Assembly (NCBI GenBank): GCA_022376925.1
Contig: JAIOJX010000002.1
Location: 134,240,831 to 134,304,830, forward strand
Direction of reading: 5' to 3'
Source of the DNA: Tragulus kanchil
Taxonomy: Eukaryota; Chordata; Mammalia; Artiodactyla; Tragulidae
Length of the DNA stretch: 64,000 nt
Shown here: positions 52,670 to 62,850 of the stretch, piece by piece
Numbering within the stretch: the stretch's first letter is position 1
How the letters are laid out: each line of letters begins with the position of its first letter
Translations under genes and position numbers: made by a program
The notes under the pieces: model-generated
Database searches by the model: none
Seen by the model: the letters and a program-made list of their open reading frames with translations, nothing else
What the model was told of the DNA's origin: nothing

Positions 52670-53340
52670 ATCAAGAATAAGATGAAAGATTCTTAGACTG
52701 AGAAGCTACAAGATTATAAGATCTAAGATTCGAGAGAGGTGGGAAAAGTAGGGCATCTTTGTGCAGACTGTCTCTTGTTTGGTTGTTAGAACCTGTACTG
52801 AAGCAGGGGATGGATGGGCTCCAGACTGAGCAGCTGTAGTTTCTCCCTTGTGGACATATGCTCCATAATAACAGGAGAGAGGAGCTGAGCCCTGGCCGGG
52901 TAAGAGGTAAAAGACCACTTATTCCTCATTCTCAAAGACAAGGAGACCTTGCCATCTGTACAGGTGCAGAAAGGCTCCTTGGAGGTCAAACAGGGAGGGG
53001 GCATCCCCTTACAGGAAGTGAAGTCAACCTACCCATAAGCCTCTTTGCTGGATACCATCTTGGTTAAGAGATGTGTACGCACATAGTGGAGGACCTTGAG
53101 ATAAAAGTAATATGGACTGAGATTCAAGCAAGAATCTTGCTGAGAAAAGCAAGATGATTAGCTGAAGGAAACCCAGAAGAAATGCCCCATAGAAGGGATT
53201 CTAACTACAACAAGGGTGCAACTCTGAATCTACCCATGTGTTTATCCACATCTTCTCTTTTTTCCACCCGAGATCAGTACCAACTTCTGTGCTGATCTGA
53301 GCCCACCATTGCTTTTTGACTTTAAGGTCTACTTCAAAAG
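52670..53340 (+). mobile_element. LTR family A relative (duplication 12, copy 2)
   Basis: Duplicate of 51590-52260 at an offset of 1080 bases. Confidence 0.65.
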
Positions 53341-53869
53341 GACACTTTTTTTTTTTTTTTTATAACTCTGGGAAAACTGGGAGATCAGGCAGGTTTTGGG
53401 ATAAGGATTGAAGGAATAAAATACCTCCAAACCCCATACTAGATTTGCAATCAAGCTGAAACTCTCGGTCCCTCAGGGCTTGTTATTCGCAAGAAAGAAA
53501 CCAAAAAAGAAGTTATTTGTAAGAAAAAAGGTTGTTTGTAAGAAACAAAGACCTAGATTTGCATTTGAATGAGGTGCCAATCAGTGTTCATTAGCGGGAA
53601 TACAACGCCATTAGCAGGAAGGTAGCTTTGGCAATCTGCTCTTTAGTTTTGTAGATTCAAACAAGTATTCTAAAAGATGTTCTGTGTCTGATGAGATCCA
53701 GTGGCATCAATGTTTCCCACTGTTTCTCCCCAGGGAAAAGCAAGGTTCAGCAGGGAAAATTGTAGTCTCCTTATCCTCCTTTCTCACTCACACATGCCTC
53801 AAGGCTCTTCTGTACTTTCAGGTTGTCAAAACTTTGAAGGACTGGAGGTGCTTCTTGAGGAGAACATTC

Positions 53870-54065
53870 AGTTCAGTTCCTGTCACTCACTCCTGTCTTT
53901 GACTCTTTGTGTGTCCTCACCCTCTCCCGGAGCTTGCTCAAACTCGCGTGCATTGACTCGGTGATGCCATCCAACCATCTTGTCCTCTGTCGTCCCCTTC
54001 TCCTTTTGCCTTCTAATTTCCCCAACATCAAGATCTTTTCCAGTGAGCTGGAAATTGTTATCCCA
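53870..54065 (-). mobile_element. BovB-related fragment
   Basis: AGTTCCTGTCACTCACTCC, GAGCTTGCTCAAACTCGCG, ACTCGGTGATGCCATCCAAC and GTCCTCTGTCGTCCCCTTC match the ruminant BovB 3' region in antisense; it is the clearest BovB-related piece in the window. Confidence 0.8.
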
Positions 54066-54394
54066 AGAGGGTAGGAATAAACTGGTCATCTGAGAAGTCA
54101 GGAGAGAATCTGTTTATCACACACATTCTCTTTTCTCATTGAAAGGAAGGACTCTTGACGGGTTGAGGGCAGAATAGAAACACACAATAAAGCCACCAGT
54201 TCATGGAAGATCGCTGGATGAGACTTTCAAAGGAAAGTAGACCTCTCTGACAGAAGGACTGGAGAACTGGAGCCTGGCATAACTTCTGGCTGGAAGAAAT
54301 GTCAGCAGCTATTGGCAGGCAAGACAAGAGGCCCTCTTGTCTTGTCACTAACCTGAAACCAGGGACTACATGCTCTTCTCATTTCTCGTCCTAG

Positions 54395-54725
54395 TGTTAC
54401 CAAGTCCAAGCTCACTCTGTTCACCGCATGACAGGCCAACAAATCCAACAGACAAGGTGTTGAGGTAAGGAAAAAGACTATTTGGGAAACAGTTGTCTGA
54501 GAAGATGGTAGGTTAGTGCCTCAAAATAACCATCTTTGTTGGGCTCTGGATGCCAGGTTCTTTCATAGATCAGAGATGGGGGAAGGTGAGGAAGCAAAGC
54601 AAAATAGCCATTGATCTTGCAAACATCTCCTAGAATGGCAAGCCTCAGGCAGAGGATGTGTTCATTTCTCCCTTCCTGCCATCTACAGGTGGACAGGGTT
54701 CTGAACAAAGACACTTTAGGTTATA
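54395..54725 (-). mobile_element. ERV LTR fragment, family B (minus strand)
   Basis: On the minus strand the order is CTGTCCACCTGTAGATGGC, TGAGGCTTGCCATTCTAGG, CTTTGTTGGTTATTTTGAGG-type text, then CTTACCTCAACACC and CTGTTGGATTTG, parallel to 29980-30510 and 32610-32690. The 54492-54725 part is repeated at 55572-55805 by duplication 13. Confidence 0.65.
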
Positions 54726-56641
54726 GTCAAGCAGAGAGGCAGGATCCTAAAGGCAAGCCATTAACTATGGTTATAAAAACAAAAGCAACAAAAAGCAAGT
54801 CAAAGAAACAGTTTGCAGCACGGTGTCTGAGTCCACCATCTCCCAGGATTGCTGGCATTCTCACTGAAAGCATCTTTCCTTTCTACCAACATGGCTCCCT
54901 CCCTCCCTTCTCTCTCCCACTTTCTCTCCTATGGGTTTTCAAGCAGCAAACATCCAGACCTCAGGTAACAGAAGTGAGCGATTAACCCGGTCCCAGGCAC
55001 TCTCTGTAAAGGGAAACTCCTGAGCCGCTAGGCATTAGGGGACCTCTCGGGACCAAAGCAGGCACAGGGGAGCTCTACCGCACAGACGCTGCTAGCCCAG
55101 GTGGTAGAATTACACGACCCTAGGTTCAAATTCCAGCCTTTCCACCAGCCTCCTAGAGTGATTCTTGGGCACATTAATGTTTGAGAACTTCTGTGCCAGC
55201 CTGCTTTCCTGTCTCTGACTGTCTATGCTTGACCTCAGGAGCTTGTACTTCAGGAAGGAGGGCACATCTCAACGTGAGAGCGACACCCAGGAGCTGAGTG
55301 TAATGAAAATTTAGTTTGTCATGAAAAGGAAACAAGCATTTCCTTTTCCTTTTTTGTGACAGAACTTCCTTTTAAAATGTTTCATCCTTCAGGTACCCTC
55401 TGTAGCTCATGTCATCTTGTTCTTCGTGGGCCACCGGTGGTCTCTGTCCCCAGGCAGTGGTATAATTGGTCTAAACAAACCATGCTTTCCTATTCCCTTT
55501 CCTTATTGGTGGGCTTCGGGTTGGGGCCATGAGGCATTTCGGACCAAGGAGATGTGAATGGGAAAAACAGGGTTGTCTGAGAAGATGGTAGGTTAGTGCC
55601 TCAAAATAACCATCTTTGTTGGGCTCTGGATGCCAGGTTCTTTCATAGATCAGAGATGGGGGAAGGTGAGGAAGCAAAGCAAAATAGCCATTGATCTTGC
55701 AAACATCTCCTAGAATGGCAAGCCTCAGGCAGAGGATGTGTTCATTTCTCCCTTCCTGCCATCTACAGGTGGACAGGGTTCTGAACAAAGACACTTTAGG
55801 TTATAGTCAAGCAGAGAGGCAGGATCCTAAAGGCAAGCCATTAACTATGGTTATAAAAACAAAAGCAACAAAAAGCAAGTCAAAGAAACAGTTTGCAGCA
55901 CGGTGTCTGAGTCCACCATCTCCCAGGATTGCTGGCATTCTCACTGAAAGCATCTTTCCTTTCTACCAACATGGCTCCCTCCCTCCCTTCTCTCTCCCAC
56001 TTTCTCTCCTATGGGTTTTCAAGCAGCAAACATCCAGACCTCAGGTAACAGAAGTGAGCGATTAACCCGGTCCCAGGCACTCTCTGTAAAGGGAAACTCC
56101 TGAGCCGCTAGGCATTAGGGGACCTCTCGGGACCAAAGCAGGCACAGGGGAGCTCTACCGCACAGACGCTGCTAGCCCAGGTGGTAGAATTACACGACCC
56201 TAGGTTCAAATTCCAGCCTTTCCACCAGCCTCCTAGAGTGATTCTTGGGCACATTAATGTTTGAGAACTTCTGTGCCAGCCTGCTTTCCTGTCTCTGACT
56301 GTCTATGCTTGACCTCAGGAGCTTGTACTTCAGGAAGGAGGGCACATCTCAACGTGAGAGCGACACCCAGGAGCTGAGTGTAATGAAAATTTAGTTTGTC
56401 ATGAAAAGGAAACAAGCATTTCCTTTTCCTTTTTTGTGACAGAACTTCCTTTTAAAATGTTTCATCCTTCAGGTACCCTCTGTAGCTCATGTCATCTTGT
56501 TCTTCGTGGGCCACCGGTGGTCTCTGTCCCCAGGCAGTGGTATAATTGGTCTAAACAAACCATGCTTTCCTATTCCCTTTCCTTATTGGTGGGCTTCGGG
56601 TTGGGGCCATGAGGCATTTCGGACCAAGGAGATGTGAATGG
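54492..56641 (+). repeat. Tandem duplication 13 (1080-bp period)
   Basis: Copy 1 is 54492-55561 and copy 2 55572-56641 with about 10 unmatched bases between. All landmarks checked are offset by exactly 1080 bases and I noticed no internal difference. Confidence 0.95.
54730..55560. other. Unclassified sequence inside duplication 13
   Basis: Possibly the upstream part of the minus-strand LTR family B element, then unique sequence. A 124-codon open frame at 54611-54985 (repeated at 55691-56065) has no domain and overlaps the LTR fragment. No gene is called. Confidence 0.4.
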
Positions 56642-56699
56642 AGACTGTGTGGGGGCTCCTGGCAGAGGTTTCCCTTGCTGATCGAGAGATGATGAGCAG

Positions 56700-57048
56700 G
56701 ACTTCCCGGGTAGCTCAGTGGTAAAGAGTTTGCCTGCCAGTGCAAGAGACATGAGTTCGATCCCTGAGCCGGGAAGATCCCCCATGCTGCGGAGCAACTG
56801 AGCCTGTAGCCACAACTATGGAACCTGAGCTCTAGCGTCTCGGAGCTGCGACTGTGGAGCCCATTTGCCACAACGACTGAAGCCCGTGTGCCCTAGGGCC
56901 CGAGTTCCACAACAAGAGAAGTCACCACAACAAGAAGCCTGCTCACTTCAACTAGGAGTAGCCCCGACTCCCTGCAACTAGAGAAGAGCCTGTGGCAGCA
57001 GCGAAAATCCTGAATAGCCAAAAATAAATAAATAATAACTTCTTAAAA
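56700..57048 (+). mobile_element. CHR-2-like SINE
   Basis: GGACTTCCCGGGTAGCTCAG head, GAGTTCGATCCCTGAGC, GAGCTCTAGCGTCTCGGAGC, CTAGGAGTAGCCCCGACTC and AAAAATAAATAAATAAT. A complete plus-strand element. Confidence 0.88.
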
Positions 57049-57059
57049 AAAGAAGAGAT

Positions 57060-57385
57060 GAACAAGGAACCCTTGTACTGACTCTGGGTACTGTTGTGAG
57101 AATTCTGTGGGTACTCTGGGTACTGTTGTGAGAAAGTGCTGCCTAGAGGTTGGGTAGCCATCTTGAGGTCATGAGGAGGCTGCGAGGTCAAGGGTGGTCA
57201 AATGAAAGAGCAGAAATTTTAGGGGAAGTACACTGGCTGAAACTGCCCACCCTGGCCAGGCACCATAGTAACTATTTGTATGAGCTGTTTGACGACTGGA
57301 GGTCCTAGTAAGGAACACAGAAGTAATAAGCCACCACTAAGTGGAAGAGTTTGGGAAAGGTCAAAAGAAGGCACCATGTGTCCAG
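57060..57385. other. Unclassified sequence
   Basis: It includes a short imperfect duplication of CTGGGTACTGTTGTGAGAA (near 57086 and 57118). No gene. Confidence 0.4.
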
Positions 57386-58009
57386 CCATCTCCCAGAATC
57401 GTTCTTGCTGGCATTCATCTTGGCTGAGCCGTACATGCACCACCAGGAAGGACTCTTGCATTGGAATGATTGGCCAAAACCACCTGGAAACTAATTCCAT
57501 TATCGTAAAATCTGAGACTGCGAGCTACATGGCAGAGCAGTCCTCCTGGATTTCCTCACCTTCCTGCTCTCCACCCGGTGCCCCTTCCCAAAAGGGTCTC
57601 CTGCTGGTCAGCACATGTGTCTCCTCGGACAAGCCATTTTCAAGTGTTAGACAAGAGCCCACTTGAGAGCCCTGGTAAGGGTCCTCCTTCCTGCACAGAA
57701 AGAAGCTGGGCTTTACTGATGCCACACAAATGCTGAATCAATCAGTTCTGTGGAATTGGTCAGTTCTGTGGCTGTCATTTTATTAGGTGAGATAATTACA
57801 TCCTAAAGACAGATCCATTGGTAGGTGTCTTGCTATTGAAAGTTTCTTTAAAAAGAGAAATTGGAGATGTGCACTCTGGAGGCCTGAGGAAGGAGGCCCT
57901 GGGAGGCGGAGAGCTGGAGACCAAAACAGAAAGTCTAGGCACTAGACGGTATCTCTAAGAAGAGGACCGAGGAGTGGTATGACCTTTCTACCACAGAGGA
58001 GTGGCTGAA

Positions 58010-58215
58010 ATGGAATCAGGGTGCCTGGATTCAAAGGCCAGGTCCACCCCTTATCTTACCCTGTCACCTTGGGCCAGTTACATAACCTCAGTTTCCTCAT
58101 CTGTAAAACAGACTCATAATAGTACTATGGAACAGGATTTGAAAATGTTAAATTAGGAACCTGAAGTCCCTAGCCCATGGTAAGTATGACATAAGTATGA
58201 ATGATGAGGTGATGA
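58010..58215 (+). mobile_element. MIR relic (duplication 14, copy 1)
   Basis: GTGCCTGGATTCAAAGGCC, CCTTGGGCCAGTTACATAAC, CTCAGTTTCCTCATCTGTAA and the end around GGTAAGTATGACATAAG form a well-preserved sense MIR. Duplicated at 59061-59266. Confidence 0.92.
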
Positions 58216-59060
58216 ATCTTTGACAATTAGTTTTGTGTTTTTTTCCTTTATATGGTTAAATTTCCCTTTGTAAGAAATTAACTTTTATTTTGAAATAATT
58301 ACAGATTTATACGCAGTTTTAAGTAAAAATTCTTAGATTCCATGTACAAGGTACCCTGTTTCTCCTGATGGTAACACTGTACAACAGTCTTGTACAACAT
58401 CACAATATGGCCATAGTTACAGTGAGGCAAAAATTCCCATCTCCCAGAATCGTTCTTGCTGGCATTCATCTTGGCTGAGCCGTACATGCACCACCAGGAA
58501 GGACTCTTGCATTGGAATGATTGGCCAAAACCACCTGGAAACTAATTCCATTATCGTAAAATCTGAGACTGCGAGCTACATGGCAGAGCAGTCCTCCTGG
58601 ATTTCCTCACCTTCCTGCTCTCCACCCGGTGCCCCTTCCCAAAAGGGTCTCCTGCTGGTCAGCACATGTGTCTCCTCGGACAAGCCATTTTCAAGTGTTA
58701 GACAAGAGCCCACTTGAGAGCCCTGGTAAGGGTCCTCCTTCCTGCACAGAAAGAAGCTGGGCTTTACTGATGCCACACAAATGCTGAATCAATCAGTTCT
58801 GTGGAATTGGTCAGTTCTGTGGCTGTCATTTTATTAGGTGAGATAATTACATCCTAAAGACAGATCCATTGGTAGGTGTCTTGCTATTGAAAGTTTCTTT
58901 AAAAAGAGAAATTGGAGATGTGCACTCTGGAGGCCTGAGGAAGGAGGCCCTGGGAGGCGGAGAGCTGGAGACCAAAACAGAAAGTCTAGGCACTAGACGG
59001 TATCTCTAAGAAGAGGACCGAGGAGTGGTATGACCTTTCTACCACAGAGGAGTGGCTGAA

Positions 59061-59266
59061 ATGGAATCAGGGTGCCTGGATTCAAAGGCCAGGTCCACCC
59101 CTTATCTTACCCTGTCACCTTGGGCCAGTTACATAACCTCAGTTTCCTCATCTGTAAAACAGACTCATAATAGTACTATGGAACAGGATTTGAAAATGTT
59201 AAATTAGGAACCTGAAGTCCCTAGCCCATGGTAAGTATGACATAAGTATGAATGATGAGGTGATGA
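59061..59266 (+). mobile_element. MIR relic (duplication 14, copy 2)
   Basis: Duplicate of 58010-58215 at an offset of 1051 bases. Confidence 0.92.
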
Positions 59267-59494
59267 ATCTTTGACAATTAGTTTTGTGTTTTTTTCCTTT
59301 ATATGGTTAAATTTCCCTTTGTAAGAAATTAACTTTTATTTTGAAATAATTACAGATTTATACGCAGTTTTAAGTAAAAATTCTTAGATTCCATGTACAA
59401 GGTACCCTGTTTCTCCTGATGGTAACACTGTACAACAGTCTTGTACAACATCACAATATGGCCATAGTTACAGTGAGGACACAAACATTCCCAT

Positions 59495-60660
59495 GACTAA
59501 AGAGTTCTCTCATTACTCTTTTATTTCCACACCCACTTTCTCTTTACCTCTCTTCTTAATCTCTAGTAACCACTAATTTGTTCCCTGTTTCTATGATTTT
59601 TGTCATTTTAAGAATCATTTAGTATGTAGACTTCGGGTTTGACTTTTTTTTTCCACTCGGCTTCTCTGAAGATTCAAAGACGCTATTGAATGGATCAAGA
59701 GTTTGTTCCTTTTTACAGCTGAATGGTATTCCATGATGTGGGTACTCTATGGTTTGTTTAGCCATTTAACCAGTGAAAGACATTTGGGTTGTTTCCAATT
59801 TGGGGCTATTACAAATAAAGCTGTTGTAAATATTCATATAGAAATGTTTGTGTGAACATAAATTTTCATTTCTCTGGAATGGATGCCCAAGATCACAATT
59901 GCTGGGGTCGTAAAGCAGTTGCATTTTTAGGTTGGGTTTTTTTTTTTTTTTTAAAGAAACTGCAAAATTGTTTTCCAGAATGGCTATAACATTCTACATT
60001 CTCACTAGAGATGTTTCATCTTTGCCAACATTTGGTGTTGTCATTACTTTTTATTTCAGTTATTTTGCTAAGTGTGAGGTGATATCTTAGTATGGCCTTA
60101 ATTTGCATTTTCCTCTTTCCATGTGCTTATTTGCCATCTGTATCTCCTCTTCAGTAAAATGGCTCTGCATATCTTTCATCCATTTTCTAATTGGATTGTT
60201 TGTGAGTTTTGCTATTGTTGAGCTTTGAGAGTTCTTTGTGTAGTTTGTATTTATTTTTGGCTCTGCTGGGTCTTCATTGCTGCGTGCACATTTTTCGAGC
60301 TGCTGTGTGCAGGCTTCTCATTGCAGTGGCTTCTCTTGTTGCAGAGCACGGGCTCTAGGGTGATTGGGCTTCAGCAGTTGTGGCACATGGGCTCAGTCGT
60401 TGTGGCTCCCTGGGCCCTAGAGTGCAAACTTGGTAGTTGTGGCACAAGGGCTTAGTTGCTCCACAGCATGTGGGATCTCTCAGGATCTGGAATTGAACCG
60501 GTGTCGCCTACATTGACAGGCAGATTCTTTACTACTGAGTCACCAGGGAAGCCTAAGATATCTTTAGGTATTTTAGATATTAATATTTTGTTGGATATGG
60601 GTTGGCAATTTTCATTCTTTTAACAAAGTCTTAAAATCTTACTCAAATATTTCAGAGGCA
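59495..60660 (-). mobile_element. Old L1 fragment interrupted by a SINE
   Basis: TAACCACTAATTTGTTCCC, AGCTGAATGGTATTCCATG, GACATTTGGGTTGTTTCC and TTAATTTGCATTTTCC are the antisense of an old L1 3' region. It is interrupted by a SINE at 60240-60557 and continues with ATATTTTGTTGGATATGGG. Part of it (from 59987) repeats at 61083 because of duplication 15. Confidence 0.85.
60240..60557 (-). mobile_element. CHR-2-like SINE (duplication 15, copy 1)
   Basis: TTTATTTTTGGCTCTGCTGG through GGGCTCTAGGGTGATTGG and GCATGTGGGATCTCTCAGG to CACCAGGGAAGCC. It is inserted in L1. Duplicated at 61336-61653. Confidence 0.85.
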
Positions 60661-60667
60661 GATAATT

Positions 60668-60875
60668 CTTTTTTATTTATTTATTTTCATCCATCTTTAT
60701 TCTTGAGCCTGTGTGGGCCTCGCATCGCAGTGGCCTTTCTCGTTGAGAGCACTGGCTCTGGGCACATGCGCTCCAGAGCGCTGACTGGTAACTGGACACA
60801 TTGGTCCAGCTTCTCTGCTGCCTATGGGATCTTTCCAGGCCAGGGATCGAACCAGTGCCCCAGGGAAGCCCAGCA
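60668..60875 (-). mobile_element. CHR-like SINE with short head deletion (duplication 15, copy 1)
   Basis: TTTATTTATTTATTTTCATC, GGGCCTCGCATCGCAGTGG, CTCCAGAGCGCTGACTGG, then CAGTGCCCCAGGGAAGCCC, where the usual ~45 bases between box B and head are missing. CAGATAATTCTT flanks it (near 60659 and 60885) as a probable TSD. Duplicated at 61764-61972. Confidence 0.87.
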
Positions 60876-61335
60876 GCAGATAATTCTTGAAGGAGAAGGG
60901 AGGAAGCTGGCACTTAGGTGTTAGATAATAAGCACTTAATAAATAGCATGTTTCCATAGTAATAAATGTGAGCTAGGGATGCAGGGTAGGAAGGGAGAGT
61001 GGAGTGAAGGAAGACTTTTGGGTCCCCTCACCCTGGCCCACATGACCCCAAAGTGGAAATTATCCTTAGTGAAAGTTCCTTTTAACATTCTACATTCTCA
61101 CTAGAGATGTTTCATCTTTGCCAACATTTGGTGTTGTCATTACTTTTTATTTCAGTTATTTTGCTAAGTGTGAGGTGATATCTTAGTATGGCCTTAATTT
61201 GCATTTTCCTCTTTCCATGTGCTTATTTGCCATCTGTATCTCCTCTTCAGTAAAATGGCTCTGCATATCTTTCATCCATTTTCTAATTGGATTGTTTGTG
61301 AGTTTTGCTATTGTTGAGCTTTGAGAGTTCTTTGT

Positions 61336-61653
61336 GTAGTTTGTATTTATTTTTGGCTCTGCTGGGTCTTCATTGCTGCGTGCACATTTTTCGAGCTGCT
61401 GTGTGCAGGCTTCTCATTGCAGTGGCTTCTCTTGTTGCAGAGCACGGGCTCTAGGGTGATTGGGCTTCAGCAGTTGTGGCACATGGGCTCAGTCGTTGTG
61501 GCTCCCTGGGCCCTAGAGTGCAAACTTGGTAGTTGTGGCACAAGGGCTTAGTTGCTCCACAGCATGTGGGATCTCTCAGGATCTGGAATTGAACCGGTGT
61601 CGCCTACATTGACAGGCAGATTCTTTACTACTGAGTCACCAGGGAAGCCTAAG
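61336..61653 (-). mobile_element. CHR-2-like SINE (duplication 15, copy 2)
   Basis: Duplicate of 60240-60557. Confidence 0.85.
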
Positions 61654-61763
61654 ATATCTTTAGGTATTTTAGATATTAATATTTTGTTGGATATGGGTTG
61701 GCAATTTTCATTCTTTTAACAAAGTCTTAAAATCTTACTCAAATATTTCAGAGGCAGATAATT

Positions 61764-61972
61764 CTTTTTTATTTATTTATTTTCATCCATCTTTATTCTT
61801 GAGCCTGTGTGGGCCTCGCATCGCAGTGGCCTTTCTCGTTGCAGAGCACTGGCTCTGGGCACATGAGCTCCAGAGCGCTGACTGGTAACTGGACACATTG
61901 GTCCAGCTTCTCTGCTGCCTATGGGATCTTTCCAGGCCAGGGATCGAACCAGTGCCCCAGGGAAGCCCAGCA
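61764..61972 (-). mobile_element. CHR-like SINE (duplication 15, copy 2)
   Basis: Duplicate of 60668-60875 with the same head deletion and the same flanking CAGATAATTCTT. Confidence 0.87.
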
Positions 61973-62181
61973 GCAGATAATTCTTGAAGGAGAAGGGAGG
62001 AAGCTGGCACTTAGGTGTTAGATAATAAGCACTTAATAAATAGCATGTTTCCATAGTAATAAATGTGAGCTAGGGATGCAGGGTAGGAAGGGAGAGTGGA
62101 GTGAAGGAAGACTTTTGGGTCCCCTCACCCTGGCCCACATGACCCCAAAGTGGAAATTATCCTTAGTGAAAGTTCCCTTTT

Positions 62182-62850
62182 AAGAGAACCAAGAGAAACT
62201 GAGGCAGGAGGTAGATGAGACCACGCCCTCCCTCCCCCAGGGGAGAGACCCCAAGACAAGAATAGTAGGACAATTGCGTCTGAACCCTGCCCGGATAGAA
62301 GAGACCACACGGTTCTTAGTTATGAAGTCAGGAGACCTCCCAGGCTACACACGAGCAGAAAGGCTCTTTGGAAATCAAAAGGCAAGTGACACTCAGTGAT
62401 GCTAACCACCCACAGGCCTCATGGCTAGACTCCGTCTTGGCTAAGAGATGTGCGAGCACACACAGGAGGATGCTGAGATACCCCAAAGATGGACTATGAA
62501 CCAGGGAAATCAAAATGACTGACCAAAGGAAACCAGGAAGAAATGCCCCATATGAGTGATTTGAACTCCCACAGGGCATGACTCCGAGTCAACTTGTGTG
62601 TCTATCCAAACATACTGTACTCTTTTCCCCTCCTATTCGTAATATGTACTTTACTTGTTTCACTACTTTTCATCTTTGTGGGGATTCTTTTTTTGCAAAG
62701 CTGAAGAGCCAGAGCCTTTTCATTGATCACTTCTGTAGTGGTTCAGATTTGGTGTTCTCAAGGCCATGACCTCAGTCTCTGGCCAGGAACCAAAACCCTG
62801 CCTCAAGCTGCTGTGGGCCAAGGCTACTTGAGATCAAAACTACCTCTGGA
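62182..62850 (+). mobile_element. ERV LTR, family A (third copy) with tRNA-Glu-like segment
   Basis: CACACGAGCAGAAAGGCTC, CTAACCACCCACAGGCCTC, CTCCGTCTTGGCTAAGAG, GAAGAAATGCCCCATATGAG and the tRNA-Glu-like segment at 62724-62790 match the order at 39290-39980 and 43085-43830. What follows may be ERV leader or host sequence. Confidence 0.65.

Larger units (their letters stand above)
51388..53562 (+). repeat. Tandem duplication 12 (~1.08 kb unit)
   Basis: Copy 1 is 51388-52481 and copy 2 52482-53562. The period is 1094 at the left edge and 1080 after a net loss of about 14 bases within the first 60 bases of copy 2 (near 52531). The rest is in exact register. Confidence 0.94.
57386..59494 (+). 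repeat. Tandem duplication 14 (1051-bp period)
   Basis: Copy 1 is 57386-58440 and copy 2 58437-59494; the joint lies in a shared CCAT. The period is 1051, the shortest of the set. The end of copy 1 (GTGAGGCAAAAATTCCC) is a shortened version of the copy 2 end (GTGAGGACACAAACATTCCC). Confidence 0.94.
59987..62181 (+). repeat. Tandem duplication 15 (1096-bp period)
   Basis: Copy 1 is 59987-61082 and copy 2 61083-62181. Differences include one base missing in a SINE of copy 1 (GTTGAGAGC versus GTTGCAGAGC) and a C/A change in CATGCGCTCC versus CATGAGCTCC. The junction lies in TTTTAACATTC. Confidence 0.95.

Noticed and set aside
2677..62181. The 1.1-kb duplications as a new mobile element or programmed amplification
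   Set aside because: Units share no terminal motif, no common content and no target-site duplication, and they cut through other elements at random points. Only length is shared, which favours an assembly cause.
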